Source of the DNA: CAIWHR01 sp963779805
GTDB taxonomy: Bacteria > Pseudomonadota > Gammaproteobacteria > Burkholderiales > Casimicrobiaceae
Assembly: GCA_963779805.1 (NCBI GenBank)
Contig: CAVZZN010000007.1
Span: 407,155 to 471,154, forward strand
Direction: 5' to 3'
Length of the DNA: 64,000 bases
Shown here: positions 16,853-26,184 of the stretch, one piece after another
How the letters are laid out: every line of letters starts with the position of its first letter
Numbering within the stretch: position 1 is the first letter of the stretch
The notes under the pieces: model-generated
What the model was told of the DNA's origin: nothing
Database searches by the model: none
What the model saw: the letters and a program-made list of their open reading frames with translations, nothing else
Made by a program: the position numbers and the translations under genes

Positions 16853-18518
16853 ATGCAGCGCGAAGCGATGGAGTACGACGTGGTGGTGGTCGGCGCCGGG
16901 CCCGCTGGCCTCGCCGCGGCAATCCGCGTGAAGCAGCTCGCCGCTGCCGCCGGGCGCGAGGTCGGCGTCTGCGTGCTCGAGAAGGGATCGGAGGTCGGCG
17001 CGCACATCCTGTCGGGCGCCGTGATGGACCCGCGTGCCTTGAACGAGCTCATGCCCGACTGGAAGGAGAAGGGCGCACCGCTGTCCACGCCGGTGAACGA
17101 CGATCGTTTCCTCATGCTCACCCGCGACAAGGCCTATCGGATTCCCAACGGGCTGCTGCCGCCGCTCATGAGCAACCACGGCATGTACATCGCGAGCCTC
17201 GGCAACGTGTGCCGCTGGCTCGGGCAGGAGGCCGAGGCGCTGGGCGTGGAGATCTACCCGGGTTTCGCCGCGACCGAGGTGCTGTACGACGATGCGGGCG
17301 CCGTGCGCGGCGTCGCGACGGGCGACATGGGCGTGGCGCGCGACGGCTCGCACAAGCCCGAATACCAGCCCGGCATGGAGCTGCATGCGAAGTACACCCT
17401 GTTCGCGGAAGGCGCGCGCGGATCGCTGTCGCAGGCGATCATGGCGCGCTACAACCTGCGCGACGGCGATCGACCCGCAGAAGTACGGCATCGGCATCAA
17501 GGAGCTGTGGGAGCTCGCGCCCGATCGCCATCATCCGGGCCTGGTGCTGCACAGCCAGGGCTGGCCGCTCGACAACGCCACCGGCGGCGGCTCGTTCCTG
17601 TATCACTTCGGCGAGCGGCTCGTCTCGGTAGGCTTCGTCGTGCACCTCAACTACGAGAACCCGCATCTTTCGCCGTTCGAGGAGTTCCAGCGCTTCAAGA
17701 CGCATCCCGCGATCCGCGACACGTTCGCGGGCGGCAAGCGCCTCGGCTACGGCGCGCGCGCGATCAACGAGGGCGGCCTGCAGTCGGTGCCGAAGCTCAC
17801 GTTTCCCGGCGGCGCGCTGATCGGCTGCTCGGCCGGCTTCGTCAACCTGCCGCGCATCAAGGGCACGCACAACGCGGTGAAGACCGGGATGCTCGGGGCC
17901 GAAGCGGTGTTCGCCGCCTTGAGCGAAGGTCGCGCGAACGACGAGCCCGTCGCCTACAACGACGCGTTCCGCAAGTCCTGGGTGTACGAGGATCTCTACA
18001 AGGTGCGCAACGTGAAGCCCGGGCTGTCGTGGGGCCTGTGGCCCGGCATGATCCACGGCGGCGCCCACATGTGGCTGAACGACATCGGCCTGGGCGCGCT
18101 CGTGGCGTGGACGCTGCGCCACAAGGCGCCCGATCACGACAGCCTGCGCAGCGCGAGCGAGGCGCCGGCGATCGACTACCCGAAGCCGGACGGCGTGCTC
18201 ACCTTCGACCGGCTCTCGTCGGTGTTCCTGTCGAACACCAACCACGAGGAGAACCAGCCGGTGCACCTGCAGTTGCGCAACCCGGCGATCCCGGTGGACG
18301 TGAACCTGCGCGTGTACGACGGCCCGGAGGAGCGCTACTGCCCCGCCGGCGTGTACGAGTTCGTCGCCGACGAATCCGGTCCGGCGGGTGCCCGGCGCCT
18401 GCAGATCAACGCGCAGAACTGCGTGCACTGCAAGACGTGCGATATCAAGGATCCGCGCCAGAACATCCACTGGGTTCCGCCCGAAGGCGGAGGCGGCCCC
18501 AACTACACGTCGATGTAG
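16853..18518 (+). CDS. Electron transfer flavoprotein:ubiquinone oxidoreductase, one frameshift
   Basis: About 555 residues. The FAD motif is VVVVGAGPAGLAAAIRV at the N-terminus. EKGSEVGAHILSGAVMDPRA and the ubiquinone-binding region GNVCRWLGQEAEALGVEIYPG are characteristic, and the C-terminal [4Fe-4S] cluster is in NCVHCKTCDIKDPRQNIHWV. The enzyme passes electrons from reduced ETF to ubiquinone at the inner membrane. The frame changes near 17468; removing one base gives the expected RDGDDPQKYGIGIKELWE, so I infer an indel. The ATG at 16853 follows AAGGAAGAGG. Its donors are probably etfA/etfB at 28-30 kb. Confidence 0.92.
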
Positions 18519-18592
18519 GTCGTCGCTCGATGGAGGTCGTCGCTCGTGCACCGCCTCGCGCGCGCTGCTGCGCGGATCGATGCAGTGCGGGA

Positions 18593-19558
18593 TCAGCCGG
18601 CGAGCTCCGCGCCGAGCCATGCGGCGCCGCGCACGCCGCTGGAATCGCCGTGGCGATGCTGCACGAGGCGCGTGTCGACGCGATCGGAGAACACCCAGCC
18701 GACCCATCGCCGCGGCACGGCCGAATACAGCCGCATCACGTTCGACATCCCGCCGCCCAGCACGATGACGTCGGGGTCGAGGATGTTGATGACGTGCGCG
18801 AGCGAGCGCGCAAGGCGCTCCTCGTAGCGTTGCACGGTCGCCTCGCATTCGCCGTCGCCCGCCGCTGCGCGCGCGACGATCTCGGGCGGCAGCAGCGCGT
18901 CGCCCGTGACCGCGCGATGATCGCGCGCCATGCCCGTCCCCGAAACGAAGGTCTCGATGCAGCCGGTACGACCGCAGAAGCACGGGGGCCCGGGCCGCTC
19001 GTCGGGCGCGGGCCACGGCAGCGGGTTGTGGCCCCACTCGCCGGCGATGCCGTTCGGCCCTTCCAGCAACCTGCCATGCACCACGATGCCACTGCCCACA
19101 CCCGTGCCGATGATGACGCCGAACACCACGTCGGCGCCCGCGCCGGCACCGTCGCTCGCTTCCGAGAGCGCGAAGCAGTTCGCGTCGTTGGTGAGGTGAA
19201 TGCGGCGTGCGAGCAGGGCCTCGATGTCGCGCTGGATGGCCCGACCGTTGAGGCACACGGAGTTCGAGCCGCGCAGCAAGCCCGTCGCGCGCGAGACCGA
19301 CCCCGGCGTGCCGATGCCCACCGTCGCCGTGCGGCCCGTGTCCGCTTCGGCTTCGCGCACGAGACGCACGATCGTCGCCAGGATCGCGTCGTAATCCTCC
19401 TGCGGGGTCGGCACCCGCCGACGCAGCAGCTCGCGCCCCGCGGGGTCGAGGGCGATCACCTCCGTCTTCGTCCCGCCGAGGTCGATCCCGATGTGCATTC
19501 CCGCGCCGCTCGTCGGCCCCGCAGTCGTCGCCCCGGCACCCGTCGCCCCCGCACTCAT
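18593..19558 (-). CDS. ROK-family sugar kinase
   Basis: About 321 residues. The phosphate-binding motif is IGIDLGGTKTEV, the central region is VFGVIIGTGVGSGIVVHG, and the ROK zinc signature is GEWGHNPLP followed by CFCGRTGCIETFVSG. Members phosphorylate glucose, N-acetylglucosamine or fructose; the substrate cannot be told here. A strong GGAGGAG site lies four bases before the ATG at 19558, which would add a 20-residue Ala/Gly/Thr-rich leader. The conserved domain itself starts at the ATG at 19498 (MHIGIDLGGTKTE). I use 19558 because of the ribosome site. Confidence 0.88.
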   Translation of the reverse strand: MSAGATGAGATTAGPTSGAGMHIGIDLGGTKTEVIALDPAGRELLRRRVPTPQEDYDAILATIVRLVREAEADTGRTATVGIGTPGSVSRATGLLRGSNSVCLNGRAIQRDIEALLARRIHLTNDANCFALSEASDGAGAGADVVFGVIIGTGVGSGIVVHGRLLEGPNGIAGEWGHNPLPWPAPDERPGPPCFCGRTGCIETFVSGTGMARDHRAVTGDALLPPEIVARAAAGDGECEATVQRYEERLARSLAHVINILDPDVIVLGGGMSNVMRLYSAVPRRWVGWVFSDRVDTRLVQHRHGDSSGVRGAAWLGAELAG

Positions 19559-19998
19559 CGTGCTCCTCCCCGCACTGCGCATGCGTCACCGGCTGCCAGC
19601 CATGCCCGTTCCCCTGCAAAGCGATGCGCCGTCAGACGACGAAGCCGATGCGAGCGCCGCGGCAGCGTTCCTGCTCCAGCCAGCGAGATCATTACGAGAC
19701 GGGACAAGCGCGTTGTTTCGCGGAGCGCCGCGGCGCGACCTGCACAGCATACTGCGTGGACCGCGATGTCGCTGCCCGCGGCGGCACCTGCAGCGAGGCC
19801 CGCGCCACGCGCGCCGCCGGAACCGGTCGCGGGGGCTCGCCCGACGCTCCCCGGGGCCGCCTGCACGCACGGCCTCGGGGCTAACATGAGCGGGCAGTCC
19901 GACCTGCCGCGAGCCGCACCCGCGCGGCACGACCCCGGCGCGCCGCGCGGGAGGCGCTCCGGGCGATTCCAGACTCCATCCCGCGAGCCGGTCCGCTC
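19559..19998. other. Intergenic stretch, no gene recognised
   Basis: Between the ROK start and the membrane protein start. Open frames here are low-complexity Ala/Arg/Gly translations on both strands and look non-coding. The region should hold the ROK promoter, but I see no convincing -35/-10 pair, repeat or RNA gene. Confidence 0.5.
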
Positions 19999-20757
19999 AT
20001 GCGCGCAGCACCCCCGCCGATCGACGAACGCTCATCAGCGCCCGACCGCACGGACGAGTGGTTCGTTCCCCGCTTCGGGCCACGGCGTTTCCGGGTCGTG
20101 GTGGGACTCCTGTTCCTGCCCTACACCGGGATGGTCCTCGCCTTCACGGTGCTCGGAGGGATGCTCGCGCCGCGCGTGGATCCGGAGCGCGTGCTGGCGC
20201 TGCTCGCGATCTACGCCCTCGCCCTCGGCATCGGCGCGCATGCGCTCGATGCCGTCGGGGGTCGCAGCAAGCCGTGGGGCGAAGTGCTGGGGCGCCGCGG
20301 CCTCGCGCTCACGGCCGCCGTCGCGCTGGTCGCGGCGTACGCGATCGGCGCGTGGTACATGCAGCGCTATGCGCCCTGGCTGTGGCCGGTGGCGGTCGCC
20401 GAAGGGCTCCTGCTGCTCGCCTACAACCTGGAGTGGTTCGAGGGCAGGTTCCACACGGACGCGTGGTTCGGGCTGGCGTGGGGTGCATTGCCTGCGCTCG
20501 CGGGTTACCTGCTCCAGACGAACCGCCTGAGCGCATCGGCCCTCGTGCTCGCGCTCGGAACGGCGGCCGTGAGCCTCGTCGAGATCAAGGCCTCCCGGCC
20601 CTACAAGGCGATGCGCCGGGCCGCGCGCGGCGGGGAGGCGGTCGATCGCGAAGCCATGCGGCGCCTCGAGCGCATCCTGCAGTGCGTCAGCCTGGGCACG
20701 ATCGCCATCGCCGGAGCCGTTGCCCTCGCGCGCTGGGAGCAAGGTGGCCTCGGCTGA
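19999..20757 (+). CDS. Polytopic membrane protein, possibly UbiA-related
   Basis: A 252-residue protein with about seven hydrophobic helices after a hydrophilic 25-residue N-terminus. HALDAVGGRSKPWGEVLGRR, LLLAYNLEWFEGRFHTDAWF and LAWGALPALAGYLLQ look like conserved loop-helix motifs. The arrangement recalls UbiA-like prenyltransferases, but I do not see the two Asp-rich NDxxD motifs those enzymes need, so a catalytic call would be unsafe. The C-terminus ends in a soluble Arg-rich segment and one last helix. It is convergent with the methyltransferase gene, ending 16 bp from it. Confidence 0.7.
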   Translation: MRAAPPPIDERSSAPDRTDEWFVPRFGPRRFRVVVGLLFLPYTGMVLAFTVLGGMLAPRVDPERVLALLAIYALALGIGAHALDAVGGRSKPWGEVLGRRGLALTAAVALVAAYAIGAWYMQRYAPWLWPVAVAEGLLLLAYNLEWFEGRFHTDAWFGLAWGALPALAGYLLQTNRLSASALVLALGTAAVSLVEIKASRPYKAMRRAARGGEAVDREAMRRLERILQCVSLGTIAIAGAVALARWEQGGLG

Positions 20758-20773
20758 CGCTGCCGTGGCCCGC

Positions 20774-21587
20774 TCACCGCCCACGCGTCGCGGTGACGAC
20801 CGCGGAGCCGCCGAGCGTCAGGTATTCGATGCGGATGTCCCCGAAGCCGTGCTCGCGCAGCACGGCGGGCAGCTCCTCGAGCCAGCGGGTGCGCCTCGAT
20901 GAGCTTCGGCAGGCCGACGTAGATGGGGCGCCAGGATGGCATCAGGCGCGCCACCGTGCGCTGCATCACCCGGAAGTAGAGTCGCCAGATCGCGCGCAGC
21001 ACGCGGTTGGGCGGCAGGCAGAAGTCGTGCATCTGCAGCAGGCCGCCGGGGGCCAGCATGGCGCGATTGCGCCCGACGAGGGCGCCGAGATCGGCGTACT
21101 TGGCAAGATACGACGAGCTGATGCAGTCGAACGGCGTCGGGCAGACGTAATCCTCGGCGCGGCTCAGCACCAGCGCAACATTCGGCTGCGGGTCGCGTGC
21201 GAGCTTCGCCCGCGCGAATGCCAGGTACTCGTCGCGCAATTCGACGCCGACCACGGCGCAGTCCGGCCGCGCCCGAGCGATCGCCAGCGTCGAGATGCCC
21301 GTGCCGCAGGCGAGATCGAGGATGCGCCGGGCGCCGGCGGGGATGGCGCGCACGAGGCGGCGCTTCCACAGGGCGTCGATCCCGAGCGTCGCCCAGAACA
21401 CCATCCGGTCGTAGGTTGCCCCCGTGCCTTCGAAGAGGCTCTCGACGAGGGCAATGCGGGGATCGGGCGCGCCCTGCTCGACGGCGTCCGCGGGTGTGCC
21501 CGAAGCCCCGATCTCTTCGCGCACCAGCTCGTCCGCCTCCTTCGAATTCGCGACCGGCGAGAACCGGTAGCGCGCGCCGCAACTCAT
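20774..21587 (-). CDS. SAM-dependent methyltransferase, one frameshift
   Basis: About 270 residues. Motif I of class I methyltransferases is ILDLACGTGISTLAIA, followed by an acidic strand end VVGVELRDEYL. YDRMVFWATLGIDALWKRRL and MHDFCLPPNRVLRAIWRLYF suggest a UbiE/quinone-methyltransferase-like enzyme; the substrate is not known. A frame change near 20889 (a GGG run on the plus strand) is repaired by removing one base. The tail then reads EAHRWLEELPAVLREHGFGD and stops at 20774. GGAGG precedes the ATG at 21587. The neighbouring UbiA-like gene makes a quinone or lipid link possible but unproven. Confidence 0.82.
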
Positions 21588-21792
21588 ACGAACGCCTCCG
21601 TTGCCCTCGCCGCCGGTCGCGGGCCATGGCGACAGCGTGCCGGGTCGGCCCGCCGAGGGCAGTAGGCCAAGCCGCGCCGGAGCCGTAGGACATGCCCTAC
21701 AACGGCTTGCCCGCTCCGCTGGCACGCCTCGCCCTCGCCGCTCGCTACAGTAGCAGGCGCAACGCGCCCACCCTCCCCGGTGCCCCGCCCCG

Positions 21793-23499
21793 ATGAATCC
21801 TAGCGAATTCCTGCTGCGCCTGCGCATGGCGGTCGCCGAGCACGCGCTGCACGCGCTGCTCGCAGCGTCCGTCGTGCTCCCGTTGCTGATCCTGTCGGTC
21901 GTCGCGTGGCACGACTACGGCACGACCGTCGCGCGTGCGAGCGAGCGCGTGGACCGCACCTCGCGCATTGCGCGCGAGCACGCGCTCAAGGTGTTCGAGA
22001 CCAACGACATGATCCTGCGTCGCGTGCAGGACCTGATCGGCACCGACCGGGACGACGCGCTGCTCGCGCGCAAGGACGAGATCGAGCGCAAGCTCGCCGC
22101 AATCGCCGCAGGCGTGCCGCAGCTGCGCTCGATCTCGATCTGGAGTGCGGAAGGCCATCCCATCGCGAGCAGCCGGCCGCAGGTGGTTCGCAGCGACGTG
22201 AGCATCGCCGATCGCGACTACTTCCGCGCGGCGCAGATGCAGGACGAGCCGCTGGTCATCAGCGACACGTTGCGCGGGCGCGCCTCGGGAGAGGTCCTGT
22301 TCGTGATGAGCCACCGCCGCGACGATGCCGAAGGCCGCTTCGCGGGCACGGTGTCGATCGCGCTCGATCCCGGCTATTTCACGCGCTTCTACGAGCAGCT
22401 CGCGGCGCAGGATCCGGCGCTGTCCATCGCGCTCACGCGTCCCGATGGCTCGGTCATCACGCGCTTCCCGGACCCGCCCCAGCCCGACGTGCGCGTGACT
22501 GCCGACAACCCCCTCGTGCCGCTGATCGACAGCGGCGGCGAGACGGGCGTGAGCGTGGCCGTCTCGCCCGAGGACGGTCAGCGGCGGTTCGTCACCGCGC
22601 AGCGCGTGGGAGCGTATCCGTTGCTCGCCAGCGTGGGCCTGCTGCATTCGGCCGTGATCGGCGACTGGCTGCGGCGGCTGTGGCTCCCCGCGGGCGCCGC
22701 GCTCGCGACCGTCGCCGCCCTGGTGCTGCTCGCGGGGCTGACGCTGCGCAATGCGCGGCGCGAGAAGGCGGCGATCGCCCAATGGCAGGCCGAGGCGGCA
22801 CGACGCGCCGCTGCCGAGCGCGCGCTCGCGCATCTGTCGCAGCATCTCATCCGGCTCTCCGAGAACGAGAAGGCGAAGCTCGCGGCCGAGCTGCACGACG
22901 AGCTCGGCGGCGCGCTGTCGGCGCTGTCGCTCGACATCTCGTGGGTGCTCGAGCGCCTGAAGAAGCAGGCACCCGAGCTCGTCGATCGCCAGAAGCAGGC
23001 GCTCAAGCTCGTGCAGGACACGGCCGTGCTCAAGCGCCGGATCATCGACGGCCTGCGCCCCATGCTGCTGCAGCACCTCGGGCTCGTGCCGGCGCTCTCC
23101 GATTACGTGCGGCAGTGGTCGGCGAAGTCCGGCACCACCGTGAGCCTGCAGCTCGCGCCCGAGATTCCGCAGCTCGAGCCCGATGCAGCGCTGGCGCTGT
23201 TCCGCGTCGTGCAGGAATCGCTCACCAACGTCGCCAAGTACGCACACGCCAAATCGGTGACCGTGCAGCTGCGCGAGGAAGCCGGGACGATCGCCGTCAC
23301 GGTGATCGACGACGGCACCGGGATTGCGCCCGAGCGCCTTGCGCATCCGACTTCGCACGGCATCGCCGGCATGCAGCAGCGCATGGCCCAGTTCGGCGGC
23401 AGCTTCGCGGTCGAATCCACCGCCGGCCGGGGCACCCGCATCCGTGCCGCCATTCCCCTCGCGAACGCCGGGCACGAGCTCGCGAGCGCGGCCGCATAG
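21793..23499 (+). CDS. Sensor histidine kinase, NarX/DegS type (HisKA_3)
   Basis: A 568-residue membrane sensor. The first transmembrane helix is near residues 20-40 and the second near 300-320, enclosing a Cache-like periplasmic domain (IADRDYFRAAQ and ISDTLRGRASGEVLFVM are typical). The dimerisation and phospho-acceptor helix is LAAELHDELGGALSALSLDI (His near residue 369). The ATPase domain shows the N box VVQESLTNVAKYAHA and the G1 box VIDDGTGIAPE. Such kinases phosphorylate LuxR-type response regulators, but none lies beside it, so it looks like an orphan. The ligand is unknown. Confidence 0.9.
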   Translation: MNPSEFLLRLRMAVAEHALHALLAASVVLPLLILSVVAWHDYGTTVARASERVDRTSRIAREHALKVFETNDMILRRVQDLIGTDRDDALLARKDEIERKLAAIAAGVPQLRSISIWSAEGHPIASSRPQVVRSDVSIADRDYFRAAQMQDEPLVISDTLRGRASGEVLFVMSHRRDDAEGRFAGTVSIALDPGYFTRFYEQLAAQDPALSIALTRPDGSVITRFPDPPQPDVRVTADNPLVPLIDSGGETGVSVAVSPEDGQRRFVTAQRVGAYPLLASVGLLHSAVIGDWLRRLWLPAGAALATVAALVLLAGLTLRNARREKAAIAQWQAEAARRAAAERALAHLSQHLIRLSENEKAKLAAELHDELGGALSALSLDISWVLERLKKQAPELVDRQKQALKLVQDTAVLKRRIIDGLRPMLLQHLGLVPALSDYVRQWSAKSGTTVSLQLAPEIPQLEPDAALALFRVVQESLTNVAKYAHAKSVTVQLREEAGTIAVTVIDDGTGIAPERLAHPTSHGIAGMQQRMAQFGGSFAVESTAGRGTRIRAAIPLANAGHELASAAA

Positions 23500-23631
23500 G
23501 GCGCCGTCGCATCCGGCCCGCCACGTCGCGTCCGCGCGAGTGCCCACGGGGACCACCCACCACGTCGCCTCGCGCGATCCCCTTGCGGGCCGCCATCGCG
23601 CGGGTGCCTCCGCCGGAAAACGCGATCGGGG

Positions 23632-23934
23632 TCAGCGCGGCCGCGTGACCAGCCACGACTGCGCGTAATCCACTTCGTCCACGCGCTCGAAACCCGTCAA
23701 CGTGAACGCGAGCGGGCTCATGGCGATCAGCGCCGGGTCATAGAGCGGCGGCAGCTGGTCCGGATCGCGCGGACGGCGCGGGTCGATCAGGCGCGCCATG
23801 CGCACGTGACGGTGCAGGTCCTCGTCGAACACCTGCTCCACCCGCAGGTCGCCCCACGCCTGCTCGCGATTGACGATCTCGCGCCGCGGCAAGGGTCTTC
23901 CGCGGTAACGCATGCGCAGCACGCTGAACTGCAT
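23632..23934 (-). CDS. Conserved hypothetical protein, 100 residues
   Basis: A small basic and acidic soluble protein starting MQFSVLRMRYRGRPLPRREI, with motifs VFDEDLHRHVRMARLIDP and ERVDEVDYAQSWLV. Even amino-acid composition and plausible secondary structure, unlike the Arg/Ala-rich shadow frames nearby, suggest a real gene. I do not recognise the family and see no signal peptide or membrane segment. A second start at 23913 (MRYRGRP) is possible. It stands alone, downstream of the histidine kinase on the opposite strand. Confidence 0.6.
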   Translation of the reverse strand: MQFSVLRMRYRGRPLPRREIVNREQAWGDLRVEQVFDEDLHRHVRMARLIDPRRPRDPDQLPPLYDPALIAMSPLAFTLTGFERVDEVDYAQSWLVTRPR

Positions 23935-24089
23935 GATCCTGCCCGCCGGGTTCGTACCGCATATCCATGCGGTATTGTACGGCAGCGCAGGCGGCGCCGG
24001 CCACTTCGCAGCGGCTCGTCATCCCCTTCGCTGGGCTCGCCTCGAGTCCCGTGCCTCCCCCGTGTCGCGCCCCTGGTTTCACCGGCGGC

Positions 24090-24250
24090 GACATAGATGC
24101 GGCACTTGATCTCGACGCCCACTTCGAGACGCCTACTTCGAGCGCATCGGCTGGGGCGGGCCCACGACACGCACGTACGACACGGTGGCGGGCCTGCTGC
24201 GCGCGCACATGCCGCGCGGGCCCGTTGCGCCCGCGACGGCGCGCTCGACC
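24090..24250 (+). pseudogene. Truncated arylamine N-acetyltransferase remnant
   Basis: A short reading DAYFERIGWGGPTTRTYDTV followed by AGLLRAHM matches the conserved N-terminal helices of arylamine N-acetyltransferases, which continue in intact genes with a PFENLD-type segment and the catalytic Cys. Here the sequence departs after RAHM and runs into the end of the opposite-strand hydrolase gene. Just upstream a 14-bp tandem duplication (24115-24128 and 24129-24142, one mismatch) breaks the frame between LDLDAHFE and DAYFERIG. Only about 50 of some 280 residues remain, so this is a dead fragment. Confidence 0.5.
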
Positions 24251-24251
24251 G

Positions 24252-25993
24252 CTAGGGCAGTCCGCAGAACACCGGTCCTTCGACGATCCAGCCGCGCTCG
24301 ATCATCGCCTGCATCTCGCTGCGGCTCGTGAGGTAACGGTGGTTGGCCTGGCCGCCCTGGCCGTTGTTGTAGAGCCGGATGATCGGGATGCGATCGGCCG
24401 GACAATCGTCCTCGAACACGGCCGGCAATGCGTTGAACGCGAGTCCCTCGTAGGTCCAGTGCGGGTCGTCGAGCACCTTCGCGCATTCGCTCGCGCTGTT
24501 CGTGAAGAAGTGCGAGTCCGGACCGATCGCCCGGCGTCCCGAAGAACCGGCACGCCGGCACTCCCGACGACGCGCCCGCAGGCCACGCCTTGAAGTCGAA
24601 GCCCGTGCGCGTCCAGCCGGGCACGATCACGCCGGCATCGAGCATCGCCGCCTCGGCGGGCTCCGCGGTGATGAAGTAGTGATCGTTCGCGCCGCGGTAG
24701 TACTCGACGACCGTGCGCTCGTCGGGAGCGGGTGGCGACGGCGCGGTGTAGTCGATGAGCGTGCGATCGTCGCCGCCGCCGGCGACGTGCGTCATGCGCG
24801 TGAGGCGTGCGCGCGCGAGCCTGTCGCCCTGCACGTGCGCCGCGAGGAACACGAGCGACCACGTGAAGATGTCGTTGGTCGACGCGACGTCGAAGCCATG
24901 CGGCACGCCTTGCAGCGCGACGAGAATGCGCGATCCGGCGCAGGCGCTCGACGCCCTCCTGCGTCGTTTCGATGGGCGCCGTCGTGTCGGCGGTGCCCGC
25001 GATCCCGAGGAACGGGACGGCGATGCCGTCGAGCCCGTGCTGGTCGCGGCCGAACGCGGGATAGAACGGCTGGCCGAAGTACGGCACGTAACCCACCACG
25101 CCGGAGATGCGCGGGTCGGTCAGCACCGTCTGCGACGATTGCCCGAGCGTGGTCGTGAGTCGCGCACCGGCGAGCAGCAGCGCCGATTCGGCGCCGAGGC
25201 TCGCGCCGAACACGCCGATGCGCGACGGATCGACGTGCGTGGCATACCCGGGATCGGCGAGCACGCGGTTCAGCGCGAGCTCCATGCTGAGCGGGCGCAG
25301 CGACTGCATCGCGATGAACGACTTGAAATTGAGCAGCGCGTATGCGAAGTCGTTGAAGTCCTCGAGCCGGATGTCGGCGATGCGCGCGTCGGCCTCGAAC
25401 GGCGCGATCACGACATAGCCGTGGCTCGCGAACACGGCGAGCGCGTTGATGTAATCGTTCGAGATCGGACTGCCGCCGAGGCCGTGGCCGAAGAGCAGGA
25501 CCGGAAAGCGCGTCGACCCATCGGCGAAGAGCGGCAATTCCGCGCCGCGCTGCATGTGCGGCACGCTGCGTCCGGTGGGCAGCACGTAATCGGGACGGGG
25601 ATTGTCGGGCGCGGTGGGATAGCAGACGAGCACGACGTACGGCACGCGCTCGCTGGCGTAGTCGCCGTAGAGATCGCGATCGTCCGGCACGACGACGTCG
25701 AGCTGCAGCGTCTGCGCAGGCTCCGACAGCAGGTCGGTGACGTAGCGCGCACGACCGCCGTCGGGAACGCCTTCCCAGTACGTCTGCACGTCCTCGCCCG
25801 GGCCAAGGCGCGTGAAATCCTGCGCGACGTTGGAGCAGCCGACCGCATACGGCCCGAGGCCGAGCGGCGGCATCGCGCGAGGCTATCGGCGCCGGCAGCA
25901 ACGCCGGCGAGGAGCGCCAGCACGCACGCGAGCGAACGCCTGCAGGAGAAGTGGAACGGCGCGGCGCGCCCGTTGTCCTAGCACGTTGGCCAT
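24252..25993 (-). CDS. Secreted alpha/beta hydrolase with DUF5648-like C-terminal repeats, three frameshifts
   Basis: A signal peptide starts at the ATG at 25993 (MANVLGQRARRAVPLLLQ, then a hydrophobic core ending AGADSLA). The hydrolase domain has LLFGHGLGGSP (oxyanion region) and the nucleophile elbow IGVFGASLGAESAL, as in PAF-acetylhydrolase or dienelactone-hydrolase-like enzymes. The C-terminal part carries Tyr/Phe-rich repeats (YYRGANDHYFITAEPAEAAM, RLYNNGQGGQANHRYLTS) typical of DUF5648 lectin-like domains. The frame breaks near 25880, 24933 and 24526; each is repaired by a one- or two-base change, and the joined product is continuous. Substrate unknown; probably exported ester or lipid hydrolysis. 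Confidence 0.72.
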
Positions 25994-26184
25994 GCCGAAT
26001 CATCACTCCCCCGCGCCTTGCCGGCCGTAGGGTGCGACCGCAGGTCGGTGTAGGTGATTCCCCACACTGCGCGCCGCGCATCGACGCCTTGTGCAGCACG
26101 CGGCATCGGCGCGATCGCGACGGCAGCGGCGACACGCAGGCCGCCGCCCTCGAGGCGTTGCGGGTCGGACCGGGCGCGAGGAAA

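Noticed and set aside
18517..18550. GGTCGTCGCTCG repeated twice after the ETF-QO stop
   Set aside because: A short tandem duplication in GC-rich intergenic sequence, no sign of function; too short to call an element.
23967..24110. Frame starting MRYCTAAQAAPATSQRLVIP upstream of the NAT fragment
   Set aside because: RLVIPFAGLASS faintly recalls the start of a phosphoglycerate-mutase-like family, but the match is a dozen residues and too weak to annotate.
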